This document shows, one piece after another, positions 9,452-18,474 of a stretch of DNA of 64,000 nucleotides (positions are counted from its first letter, which is position 1; each line of letters opens with the position of its first letter). The translations under genes and the position numbers were made by a program. The stretch is taken from contig JAMXDE010000015.1 in NCBI GenBank assembly GCA_026770025.1, positions 1,488,001 through 1,552,000 on the forward strand. Reading direction: 5' to 3'. The notes below the pieces were generated by a model, which was not told the DNA's origin, made no database searches, and worked only from the letters and a program-made list of their open reading frames with translations. The DNA is from Craspedostauros australis. Lineage: Eukaryota; Bacillariophyta; Bacillariophyceae; Mastogloiales; Achnanthaceae.

Positions 9452-10603
9452 ATGAACATCGGACGGCTCTCCATCACGCTCCTTGGTCTCATGAAATTCG
9501 CCCGACTCTCTCGCTCTGTCTCTTCATTTGCATTCGTTCATCGCTCATCCAGCCACATTTCACTCTCACTCCTTTCGTCTGCGAGTTTCGCATCACACAT
9601 CTCTCACCTTCCAGCAGTGCTTTCGACTTCCCCCACAAGCTTCAACGCAAACAAGAACATCATCAACAGCAACCGCATTAGCGCCAACATCAGCTCCAGA
9701 GCCATGTCAAGCACAACAAATCCAGCGCCCGACGCCGAAAAAGATTCTTGGAGGATCGAGGCCACTGGGTACAAGAAGCACGCCCAACGTTTCACCGGGA
9801 AGTTCGCGACGAGCGCTGTCCAAGAGCTGGTCGGTGCTCGGTTGAAGAGCAAGGTGCCTTTCCCGAAGGACGAGATCCGCTGCCTCGACATCGCCGCCGG
9901 GACTGGGGCGGCGACTCTTGCCACCGTCGATGCGATCCGCATGCATGACGGGTTCAAGGATCGTCCCATCCGGCTCACGGCGACCGACCTGAGCGCCGGC
10001 ATGCTGGAGCAGCTCGATGCCCAGTTGCCTGAGCGGGTCGATGCCAAATACAAGGACGTCGAGGTGAAGACGTTGGTGCAGGACATGACCGATCTCAAGG
10101 ACATCCCGGATGGATCCATCGATATCTGCACCATGGTGTACGGCATCATGTTCCCCGATGATCCCATCAAGGCATTGAAGGAGGTCAAGCGCGTGCTGGA
10201 CCCCAACGGTGGCGTGGCCACCATCGTGTCTCACTCCTGGAACACCTTCATCCAGCTCTTCCAAGAAGCCACCTTCGACCAAGGAAAGATCGACAACATG
10301 GCCGACTACGACCTCCCCTACACTGACATGGGCCACGAGCATCACCTCCGCATCGCCGCCGGCACTGCAGGCTTCACCAAGATGCGCGTGTCGTACGTCC
10401 AGCACCACGGGGTGGAGATCCCCACGGCCTTCCTTGCCCACAGCATGAACAACAATCCTGGGCTTGCCAAAATCCCTCGTTTGGACCAGGCCAAGTTTGA
10501 GGCCTTCCTTATGAAGCGCAGCGCCGGTACCAACAAAGATGGCCCGTTCGTGCTCTGCGGTGGTACAGCTCTCTGCCTCCAACTTGGCTTGGAGAATGAG
10601 TAG
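9452..10603 (+). CDS. Class I SAM-dependent methyltransferase (UbiE/Coq5-like fold)
   Basis: The frame codes for 383 residues. Motif I is CLDIAAGTGAATL (from about residue 144), followed by an acidic post-I strand (LTATDLSAGMLEQL), a VQDMTDLKDIPDGSIDICTM segment and KEVKRVLDPNGGVA, the usual order of a class I (Methyltransf_11/25 or UbiE type) enzyme. The substrate cannot be read from sequence; quinone or small-molecule methylation is possible. Two starts are plausible. ATG 9452 gives a Ser/Arg/Leu-rich, acid-free head of ~84 residues that looks like an organelle targeting peptide. ATG 9704 (MSSTTNPAP) gives a compact cytosolic protein. The longer form is listed because the head looks like a presequence. 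No introns were seen. Confidence 0.8.
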   Translation: MNIGRLSITLLGLMKFARLSRSVSSFAFVHRSSSHISLSLLSSASFASHISHLPAVLSTSPTSFNANKNIINSNRISANISSRAMSSTTNPAPDAEKDSWRIEATGYKKHAQRFTGKFATSAVQELVGARLKSKVPFPKDEIRCLDIAAGTGAATLATVDAIRMHDGFKDRPIRLTATDLSAGMLEQLDAQLPERVDAKYKDVEVKTLVQDMTDLKDIPDGSIDICTMVYGIMFPDDPIKALKEVKRVLDPNGGVATIVSHSWNTFIQLFQEATFDQGKIDNMADYDLPYTDMGHEHHLRIAAGTAGFTKMRVSYVQHHGVEIPTAFLAHSMNNNPGLAKIPRLDQAKFEAFLMKRSAGTNKDGPFVLCGGTALCLQLGLENE

Positions 10604-11064
10604 AATGAATGTCACGAGGCAACGAGGCAACGAGGCAACGAGGAAAGGTGTCAAGACTCTCCGATGGCTGCACACAGAGTACTCGTGCCTTCGCCAGCGC
10701 ATCCTCTACAAGTGGATCCGCAAATGCAACTGTCCGACTCTTGAGTCGAGTAGAGCAAAGTAGAGTGGAGCCATGCACTCTACTACAAGCATGATTACAT
10801 ACGAGTACTGCAGTACAGTACTAACTTTAGCGAAACAGATTACATCAACATATTCGTCGATCGTAATGCAGTGAAATGCTGCTACTATCTTATTTGTTGC
10901 ATTCGCACGTCCTCTCTCGATTTGAGTTGAGTTGAGAAACTTGTCTCAGGGTGTATGGTACCTACGCCATTGATGCCGATTAGATGATCATTCCGTTCCC
11001 TCCGCCCAAATGGAAGCACGCTGATGCTTGTTCTTGCTTTTGTTCCGTTTACTCCTCAAGATGC
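10604..11064. other. Convergent intergenic spacer with simple repeats
   Basis: This holds the 3' ends of the methyltransferase and secreted-protein genes. No gene is seen. It contains an octamer repeat at 10614-10644, a GAGTA/GAGTC-type run near 10740-10770, a nested near-palindrome ACGAGTACTGCAGTACAGTAC from about 10801, and GAGTTGAGTTGAG near 10924-10936. Confidence 0.5.
10614..10644 (+). repeat. Tandem octamer repeat (CGAGGCAA) just after the methyltransferase stop
   Basis: Three to four head-to-tail copies of CGAGGCAA start ten bases after the stop codon, so they lie in the 3' UTR. This looks like an ordinary minisatellite. Confidence 0.7.
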
Positions 11065-11571
11065 TCAACCCATCATGGACATGCAAACGGCGAAGGTCTG
11101 GGACTCGATGAAATCGCCTGGCCCGTCGGCCTCCAAACGAACCTGCCACCCCACGGGGTAGGTGACGTTCGGAGCCAGGAGTGGACCATCGTAGGCGATG
11201 ATGGCCTCCATGTTCCCGGAGAGACGCAGCCATCCGCCGCCGGTGGCGACCGAGCCTTCGGGACACACGGCGACCTGAGGACCATCATTCTGTCCATCAT
11301 CCTCCATCCGGATGGTCTGACCGGCGACGTAGGTGATGTTGGGTTGGAAGGTTTGCTTCCACGGCAGTTCGGTCACCGTCTTGGAAGGGCAGGAGGAAAC
11401 GGATGAGTCGATGAGGGACAGCTTCTTACCGCAATCGGCGACGCAGATGATGAGGTCTGCCTCATCCGCGGTTTCCAATGGGCAGGTGTCGGAGCTCTTG
11501 TGATGCAGCTTTCGCACTTCTGCGGCATGCGCGATTGCGATGACAGCAAGGAGCTGGAGGTAGACGTGCAT
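11065..11571 (-). CDS. Small secreted protein with an ATGGGW motif
   Basis: The predicted protein has 168 residues. The start at 11571 is chosen because it gives a clean signal peptide (MHVYLQLLAVIAIAHAAEV); longer in-frame extensions add an unlikely basic head. The mature part has six or so cysteines and the motif CPEGSVATGGGW, followed by PVGWQVRLEADG and a final FAVCM. A CP-G-x-ATGGG block ending in a W-V...AVC strand is a pattern I know from secreted bacterial proteins of unknown function. Two NxT sites (NITY, NVTY) could be glycosylated. It is probably exported to the cell surface or frustule space. Function is unknown. Confidence 0.7.
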   Translation of the reverse strand: MHVYLQLLAVIAIAHAAEVRKLHHKSSDTCPLETADEADLIICVADCGKKLSLIDSSVSSCPSKTVTELPWKQTFQPNITYVAGQTIRMEDDGQNDGPQVAVCPEGSVATGGGWLRLSGNMEAIIAYDGPLLAPNVTYPVGWQVRLEADGPGDFIESQTFAVCMSMMG

Positions 11572-11802
11572 GGTGATGATGATTGCTGATACTCGTGGAG
11601 TGCTATGGTAGAGACTTGATGACTTTCGCTTTTGCGTTTTTATGAGCACTCTATCCTGTTGTGCTCTGCAACCATGAGTCAACCCCTACAACGTATCCCA
11701 CAATCGCAACTTTCGTGGGAATGCAATGTAACAATCAACGGCTCGTTCTTACGCGAATGAATTCCTTCTTTAGTATTAACAAACTGATTCGACGTTACAT
11801 CT

Positions 11803-14283
11803 TTATATGACAACGGCCTGCGGCGATGCCGGTGGCATCTGAGACGGGAAGCTCTGGACGTCCATGGGGTTGTTGGGATCCTCGTCATTGTCGCTGGCGT
11901 CGTAGGTTGACATGTGCTGCAGCAACGCGTCGACGTAGTCTCCGCAGGTGTCCGGGAATTGTTCCTTAGCCAGTCGCAGTATCGACTCCGTCTGCGATCG
12001 TGGCAGTTGGGGGAGGTTGGCTCGTGGTTCGCAGTTGGTCATGGCAAAGAGGGCATGGCAGCCGGCTTGCTGCACGGACTCCGACGACGGATGGGAGGAC
12101 AGTCCGTTGATGATGGCGGTGACGCCCGACACCGATGCCACCACGGTCGCGCGGTCCGGACCTCCGGTCTCGACGATGGCCGCGACTGCCTCGCATGCGT
12201 GGTACTGGACGGTGGCATCGCCGATGTGGGCTTGCATGGCACCGATCATGGCGGTGACGGCACCGGATGCCACCATGCTGACCTCGCGACAGCCATCGGC
12301 GGGGGCCATGCTCTGCAAGGCCAGGCAAGCCTTCTCCTGCACGATCATCTCGTTGGGATGCGCCTTCATGGCGTTGACGACCGCCGCCACGGATGTCATG
12401 GCGAGAAGCTGGACGCCCTCGATGTTGTTGTTCTTGAGGCAGTTCTGCGCCATGCGCGAGATGGCGACGGAGCCAAGCATCTGCACGCCAGCGTCCTCCT
12501 CGTGCGCCCACATGCTCATAACAACCTCGGAGACGTCCGCGGATGCACTCTGCACGAGCATGATAGCGTCGTACTCTTCATCTTCGACAACGCCATCTGC
12601 TTCGTCCGGCGAGCTGTCCGCCTCGTTGCCTTCCGTCATTCCGATGGCGCTGCGGAGTGCCGGATGACGCTGCAGATCGATGTGCTGCACCGCGGCTTCG
12701 TAGGCGAGGTAAAGGGACTTGATGCCTCCTCCGATCCATGGTTTGCCCACATCCACCGCCAGGGAGAGCGGGTACTGGCCGTTGCCGTCGGGCATGCTGG
12801 CGGCCTCCGGGAATTTGTAGAGCAGCTCGTCGATGACGTACTTTGTGTAGAACGATGGGTAGGACGCGCGTTGGTTGGTTGCAGAGCCTTGTTCGCTGCG
12901 GGGCGAGAAAGCGGAGGCACCGCCCACCTTGGTCGCGGCCGCGTAATGCAGCGGCAGGTTTCCGTATCCATCGACGCGCGCCATGTCCTGGGCGTTGGTT
13001 TCGACGATGTACCTGAGGAGATCGGGCGGCGTCTCGACCTGAACCGCCCTGTGGACGATGCCCGACTGAGCATCGGGTGCCTGCTGTTGCTGCTGCGCGT
13101 CGTTCTCCATCGAGCTGTTTGTGTTGGAGACGGCGCCATTGATGGCACCGGTCGATGCGTTGGTGGGCCCCGTGAGAAGAATCTCGATGCACTTCCACGT
13201 GTTGCCCGCCGCCGTCTTGTAGCGACGCCGGTGCTCCACCACCATGGGTCTTGAATTGTCGCCCGCGAAGAATTTCTCTGAAATGTCGAACTGCCTAGTG
13301 AAGCGACGGTAGAGCAGGCCGAGCGGCTTGTCTCCGTCGGAGGCGTTGCCCATGCCGGCATGGTAGGGGTACGCACGATGCACCACCTCCACGTAGTCCA
13401 CGGAGGGCCCGACCGGATCCATGTCATCGGGCAGCACCTGCAGCACGCGGTACAGGGGCGTGCAGGGTCCGCTGGCGTCGCTGCTCTCGTAGCGGATGTT
13501 TGATTTGGAGAGGTAGGCTTGCGCAGTTTCGTAGTCACTGTCAATCAAGTGACGCACGACCGCAGCACGTTGCTTCCAGCTGAAAGTGTATCTGGAAGCG
13601 CCCTCCAATGCCGCGCGGCCTGCGGCCTTCGGTGCCGTCTCCTCCTTCTTCTCCTCGTGCAGCGGCGCCATGTTGGAACCTCCGTTGCCGCTGCTGGCGC
13701 TGAAGTGCGTCGTCGGCGAGATGGCGTAATGCAAGGGAAGATGGCCACCGGCGTCCACCTTGGCGAGCGACTCCCTGTGCACCGCGATGAGCGAGCGGAT
13801 GATCTGGAACAGGGTGGACTCGATGGACGAGGCGGAGCTGTTGCTGCCCGTGGACGTGGGGGTGGCATTGGGCGTTCCCACCACCTCCGAATCCAGCAAC
13901 CGGCAGGCCAGGTGCAAGGGCGTCGATTGAGTGGTGGGGTTGCAGAACGCCGCCGCCGACGGCTCCTGCTGCACGTGCTCTAGAGCCTGGCGCAGGTACA
14001 TCTGTCGCTCCTGGTGGTTGTGGGAGCAGGCATGCGCCTTGATGAGCAGCTTGTAGAGGCGCTCTGGCTTGCTGGCATGGATGGTGGCCGAAATGGCGGA
14101 GGTGTCATCGTCATTGCCGCGACTCTGGTGCTGCTTGGCATTCTTCTGCTTCTGCTGCAGCTCTCGATCCCTGTCCTGGCGCTGTTGGACGGAGGATGAT
14201 GGCGAGATCGGCTTTGACTGAGGCTTGCGTCCCGAGTTGTCATACGTCGCCGTCTCGAGCTCCTTGCTGCTGTTGCATCCCAT
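11803..14283 (-). CDS. Ankyrin-repeat protein with C-terminal armadillo-type repeats and an N-myristoylation start
   Basis: The protein has 826 residues. The Met at 14283 is chosen over one three codons earlier because it begins MGCNSSK, a classic N-myristoylation and palmitoylation signal (Gly2, Cys3, Ser6). A Gln/Ser-rich linker is followed by ankyrin units: STPLHLACRLL, GHLPLHYAIS, TPLYRVLQVLPDD, YGNLPLHYAAA and NGQYPLSLAVDVG, interrupted by low-complexity inserts. The last ~250 residues hold armadillo-type units such as VVNAMKAHPNEMIVQEKACLALQSM, followed by similar units with the HP...VQ...C.AL pattern seen in LRRK2-type ARM domains. It is inferred to be a membrane-tethered scaffold. No catalytic domain is visible and no intron is needed. 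Confidence 0.82.
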   Translation of the reverse strand: MGCNSSKELETATYDNSGRKPQSKPISPSSSVQQRQDRDRELQQKQKNAKQHQSRGNDDDTSAISATIHASKPERLYKLLIKAHACSHNHQERQMYLRQALEHVQQEPSAAAFCNPTTQSTPLHLACRLLDSEVVGTPNATPTSTGSNSSASSIESTLFQIIRSLIAVHRESLAKVDAGGHLPLHYAISPTTHFSASSGNGGSNMAPLHEEKKEETAPKAAGRAALEGASRYTFSWKQRAAVVRHLIDSDYETAQAYLSKSNIRYESSDASGPCTPLYRVLQVLPDDMDPVGPSVDYVEVVHRAYPYHAGMGNASDGDKPLGLLYRRFTRQFDISEKFFAGDNSRPMVVEHRRRYKTAAGNTWKCIEILLTGPTNASTGAINGAVSNTNSSMENDAQQQQQAPDAQSGIVHRAVQVETPPDLLRYIVETNAQDMARVDGYGNLPLHYAAATKVGGASAFSPRSEQGSATNQRASYPSFYTKYVIDELLYKFPEAASMPDGNGQYPLSLAVDVGKPWIGGGIKSLYLAYEAAVQHIDLQRHPALRSAIGMTEGNEADSSPDEADGVVEDEEYDAIMLVQSASADVSEVVMSMWAHEEDAGVQMLGSVAISRMAQNCLKNNNIEGVQLLAMTSVAAVVNAMKAHPNEMIVQEKACLALQSMAPADGCREVSMVASGAVTAMIGAMQAHIGDATVQYHACEAVAAIVETGGPDRATVVASVSGVTAIINGLSSHPSSESVQQAGCHALFAMTNCEPRANLPQLPRSQTESILRLAKEQFPDTCGDYVDALLQHMSTYDASDNDEDPNNPMDVQSFPSQMPPASPQAVVI

Positions 14284-16008
14284 GTTGCTCAACTCTCTGG
14301 GGAGTATAACTATGAATTTGGAGTATGAACTTGGAGTATGAGTGCGATGGATTGTGTTGAGTCGATTAAAGTTGAGTTGAGTTGAGTTAGCAGAGTGCAG
14401 CAGAGTACAGCGGGGCAGGGTGAAGTACGTTGCTAATCGAGTTGAGTTGGGTAGAGTGGAGTAGAGTAGAGTAGAGTAACTGCCCTCGAAGTCTCTTGTG
14501 CACTTGATTGATCGATTGACGTTGCGTTGATTGATGAATGGTTGATTGATGAATGGTTGATTGATGAATGGCTGATTGGTGACTGGTTGATTGGGTTGGA
14601 GTGAGTGTGAATTTCGTCAAGCAATGTTGATGTTGCTGATGTTGTTGTTGCTGATGGTGGCACTGTCGATAATCTCTGGAGAGAGAGAGATCCGTTGCGA
14701 TGGACAAAACTTCCTTCGATGTGATGATCGCAGCGATCCTTGCAGAGTATTATACTTCAGTTGTGTTCGCGTCGGTGGGCGGAACAATGATTCTTGAGCA
14801 ACTGGTTGGCGTCCTTGTCCGCGTTGCTGTGGATGATGTGGATGATGTTGGTGTTGCTGATGTTGTCGTCTTTCGGTGTGAGTGGGGGCACCTCTCTCGT
14901 TATCTGTCCTCTCTGTTGTTGTTCTGTTGGTATCTGTTGCCTCCTCCCTGTTGGTCCATCGTGTCCTCTCTGTCCGCAGCGCTGTCGCTGGTGGTATCCG
15001 CTCTCCGTCTCTCCTTTGTCGTTCATCCTCCCTTCTTCGCAACAGCGCAGCTCATTGCAGCATCTCGGGAGTTGTCAGGTGCATCCATCATTGGTTCCGA
15101 TGATCGATGAGGATGATGGCGTGCGTATTCGTTGAAAAATTCAGTTGTGAGGTGTCACACGCATGTCTCCAACGTCGCATTGGATTCGAAAAGTAACCGT
15201 TGCTAATGATAATATTCATGCTTGAATATAATTCAAAGATCAATCGGTCATTGATGTAGATAGTGAAACGAAAGTAGATTCGAACACGTGATTCATTGTT
15301 GGAACGAGTCGTGCAAACAACAAGAGCCGAAATAGCGCGCAGTCCCCAACGAGCTTTTAGCGACACGCAACGACACAAACGGTGTTCTGGTGGTACCAAA
15401 GCGTGGCTGGCTCGTGGTGGATGATGCCGTTGTGACACAAACGCGTCATGTCGATATTTATCATTGTTAGTTGTTGCGCACGCAGGCGGCGAATACGAGT
15501 TGTACAATGTCGATGTGACGTCACGAAGGGGAAATACGATCACAGTCGAGCAAAAAGACCCTCGGATTAACAGTTGCGCGGATTTGTTGTTGTGGCGGAG
15601 AAAGCCCGACCGAAGCGGCAGAGAGACAAAACGCAAGGTCGCACTGATGGGGACGGAAGCACGGCGCCAACAGCTACTCCGAAAACCACAAGGAGAGCGA
15701 CAGCAACGAGAGTTGGAACAAGAAGAGCGCGATGGTGTGTGTGCGAACAAGGGAGATTCACAACCGAGGCACCACCCAACACTCTCACACCCCATCCACA
15801 CCCTTGACAAGAAGCATCCTCGCAACATACTCATGCTCGTACTTGTGCTTGTGCTTGCAGCGGTGGAGACTTGAAGCAAGGCAACAACAGAGCAACAACA
15901 GAGCAACAACAGAGCAACAACAACAACGCAGCATCTTTCTCTCTTGTCTTGAAACACGGCACGAAACACAACGTGAAAGACAACACGCTCACTCAACACC
16001 GCAGGCAC
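14284..16008. other. Long spacer rich in short tandem repeats
   Basis: No convincing gene is present. Just upstream of the ankyrin gene there are GAGTT and GAGTA pentamer runs (about 14372-14390 and 14440-14478). These are followed by a GATTGATGAATGGTT repeat (about 14520-14595) and a GTTGATGTTGCTGATGTTG stretch. Around 15880-15930 an AGCAACAACAG unit is repeated three to four times. Two open frames here (14700-15110, 15464-15874) have no recognisable domains and are treated as chance. Confidence 0.5.
14520..14595. repeat. 15-base tandem repeat (GATTGATGAATGGTT)
   Basis: About three direct copies, then degenerate copies (GGCTGATTGGTGACTGGTTGATTGGG). It is a minisatellite in the spacer between the ankyrin gene and the duplicated block. 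Confidence 0.65.
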
Positions 16009-16149
16009 TTTTCTTCCGTCGTGGATTGAGAACCACCGACGGCCATTTCCTCTGGCAGGCGCAACAATCGCAGCAACGAGACCATCATCAACATCAACCA
16101 CATTGTGTATCGCATCGCATCACATCACCCCGTTGCCTCAAGAATCACT

Positions 16150-16173
16150 GGAGAGAGAGAGAGAGAGAGAGAG
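16150..16173. repeat. (GA)n microsatellite in the 5' leader of copy A
   Basis: About twelve GA units. The matching place in copy B (about 21072-21097) is shorter and interrupted. Downstream in copy A, at about 16315-16389, a CAACAGAAGACAACA-type repeat has three units where copy B has one. Confidence 0.7.
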
Positions 16174-16392
16174 TAGATCCACCACTGGACATTGGATACT
16201 GGATACTGCGCCATCAGCAATCACGTTAGTCGCAATAGGCCGCCCACTCAACATTGAGCATTGAACGATTGAACGACTGAACGAAGCAACAGAGCGGATC
16301 ATTCCCAAAACAACACAATACAATACAACACAACACAATACAACAGAAGACAACACAACAGAAGACAACACAACAGAAGACAACACAAATCG

Positions 16393-18081
16393 ATGGAAGA
16401 CAACAGATTCCCATTCACCAGCAAGGCTTCACGGTCGTCCTCCTCCACGTCCGGCATTGAACGCAAGACCGGTCACCAGTACGGCCGCAACTCTGCGCCC
16501 TCACCAAGCTCCATGTCGTCATCGGCAGCATCATCGCCCACCGGCTACGCCTCCGCCTACACCTCCAAGTACATGGACGACCTGGGCAGCAAGCAGCAGA
16601 CCGTGTACGGCGATGACAATGAGGCAGAGTTCTCTATGCACTCGCAGCAGGACTTCGACGCCGACATGGTGGACTCCATCAGTGCGAGGAGGGTGGTGGA
16701 CAGCGACGAGGAGCCCTTCGACGAAGGCCTGGATGAAGGCCTGGACGACGACATTGACAGCGACAACAACAGCGACGACGATGAAGGTGCCGACGCCAAC
16801 AGCCGCAGTCGCAGTCGCAGCCACAGTCGCAGCCAGAGTCACAACGTCAGCGCGGGTGCCGCCGCCAACACGCAGCAGATAGATGACGACATCCACATCA
16901 TCGACGATGATGATGACGACATCGAGAGCCAGTGTTCCGATGAGGAGGCGGGTGACAAGATGACCGACAAGATGACCGATGGAGGCTTCGACGAGTTCAC
17001 AGACGAGGACGACTCCATGCGAGACGACTCCTTTCGTGACGAATTCCGTTCCACATCTGACCAGCGCCCACGTGCGATCGGAACATCTCCCAACACCACC
17101 AACACCGCGCCGTCCAGGACGTCCCAGCCGGCCAGAGGCAGCCCCAACGCCTCCTCCAACGGGGGCTCGTCCTTCGGCTTCTCCGCCGCCAAGAGGATGT
17201 CCTCCATCCGCCAGGAAGGTGGATTGGAGCCAGTCGTCGAAGGCGAGGAGGGTGACGAGACGGAGCGACCATCCACCAGAACTGTCAACAAACGCAAGCC
17301 AGGCGAATTCGGTGCCCATTCCAATGGGGATTCCGGGATCTTCTCCTCCATGGTCTCCGCCAAAAATGACGGCACCCAGCGCACGGCCGCCACCTCCAAT
17401 TCATCCAACAGCAACCATGGCAACCAGGACTCCACCAACTCCCTTTCCAAGGAATCCAACCACAGCAATGTGGACATGGACATGGATGGTGAGGATCCAG
17501 CTTCCGCCAAAGACCCAACATCAACCTACATCTCCACATCCGCCAATCGCCTCATGAGCGGCAGTTCCGCTTCAGCCGGAGTGGTCTTGGACAAAAGCCA
17601 ATCCACTCATTCCGCCATCCTCCTCAACGAGACCAACGACACCAACGAGGACATGCCCACCCAGCTCGTCTCGCGCACCAACTCCATCGAAATATCCATC
17701 ACTCCCATGATTCCCACAACTGATCCGGAGCAAACCATCAATCAAGATCCATCAGTCAAGCAGCTCACGCGAAAAGAATCCATCGGACCCTCCAAGGGAT
17801 CCAGCCAGCATCTCGATCCGAAGAACGTGGTCGAACAGGACACCGGCAACACCACAAGCATGCATTCTGTCGACATTGAGGCACAGACGGCCAGCCACCG
17901 CCACCACAAAGCTGACGATGCAGCAGGAACCAGCACCGAACAAAAGCACCAACATGGTCCCCATCGTCATCGTGGCTGTCCTCATCATCGGCGGTGGCAT
18001 CGCAGCAGGCGTCGTGCTGGCGGGCTGAAACATCAGTTTTGTTTTGCGACTCTCGCTGCCGACGCCTCTGACTTTCGTTGA
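16393..18081 (+). CDS. Acidic Ser/Asp-rich protein, copy A, frameshifted near the end and lacking the membrane anchor
   Basis: The frame gives 562 residues and is almost the same as copy B (21299-22912) up to about residue 498. It is disordered, with EDD/DDD tracts, an SRSRSRSHSRSQSH stretch, and many Ser, Thr and Asn. Around 17890-17905 it carries one extra base relative to copy B (GCCAGCCACCGCCACC against GCCACCAACACCACC). This diverts the frame into a His/Arg-rich tail of ~64 residues that ends at 18081. The hydrophobic anchor seen in copy B is still encoded at about 17953-18025, but in another frame. All other indels against copy B are multiples of three, so both copies were probably coding until recently. 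The product, if made, would be soluble. A sequencing error at this base would also explain it. The function of the family is unknown. Confidence 0.65.
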   Translation: MEDNRFPFTSKASRSSSSTSGIERKTGHQYGRNSAPSPSSMSSSAASSPTGYASAYTSKYMDDLGSKQQTVYGDDNEAEFSMHSQQDFDADMVDSISARRVVDSDEEPFDEGLDEGLDDDIDSDNNSDDDEGADANSRSRSRSHSRSQSHNVSAGAAANTQQIDDDIHIIDDDDDDIESQCSDEEAGDKMTDKMTDGGFDEFTDEDDSMRDDSFRDEFRSTSDQRPRAIGTSPNTTNTAPSRTSQPARGSPNASSNGGSSFGFSAAKRMSSIRQEGGLEPVVEGEEGDETERPSTRTVNKRKPGEFGAHSNGDSGIFSSMVSAKNDGTQRTAATSNSSNSNHGNQDSTNSLSKESNHSNVDMDMDGEDPASAKDPTSTYISTSANRLMSGSSASAGVVLDKSQSTHSAILLNETNDTNEDMPTQLVSRTNSIEISITPMIPTTDPEQTINQDPSVKQLTRKESIGPSKGSSQHLDPKNVVEQDTGNTTSMHSVDIEAQTASHRHHKADDAAGTSTEQKHQHGPHRHRGCPHHRRWHRSRRRAGGLKHQFCFATLAADASDFR

Positions 18082-18474
18082 CCGCAAGTCAAGCATGCCG
18101 ATCGCCGGAGATAGAGTATCCCAAATAGTAGTATCGTATTATAGTATCATCGTGACTCTCGTTGCTTTGTTTGGTGTTGACGCTGTGTGGTTTCTCGTCA
18201 TTGTGGATGTATCACTGTTGTGATCTTGGCAGGAACGCGCACTGGCATGGACATAAGTGCTACATACACACACTCGATTCGCTTGCAGTCAGTGGATTTG
18301 GATGAGAGCAGTTGTCCTACAGTCGTTTAAGGTGATACAGTATCGCATCAATCATCGATACACCTTTCTTTGCTTTGTAAGCGACGAGCGCCAATTAGAA
18401 GCTCCGTCGCTTTCACGAGTGTGGCCAGTTGGCTGCCACTTTCATTGAAGGCCCATGATCTTATCGCTGCAGCG
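18082..18474. other. Convergent spacer of copy A
   Basis: No gene is seen. It holds the 3' ends of the acidic gene and the RNI-like gene. A TATTATAGTATCAT element near 18136 is kept in copy B near 23021. Confidence 0.5.

Noticed and set aside
14700-15110. 136-codon plus-strand frame
   Set aside because: Val/Leu/Ser-rich from TTG/GTT repeats; no motif and no leader.
15464-15874. 136-codon plus-strand frame
   Set aside because: Begins with TTG, Arg/Gln-rich, no family resemblance.
16531-17319. Long antisense frames over both acidic genes (also 21437-22204)
   Set aside because: They exist in both copies only because GAC/AGC-rich coding sequence reads as Val/Leu/Gly on the other strand; no independent start context or domain.
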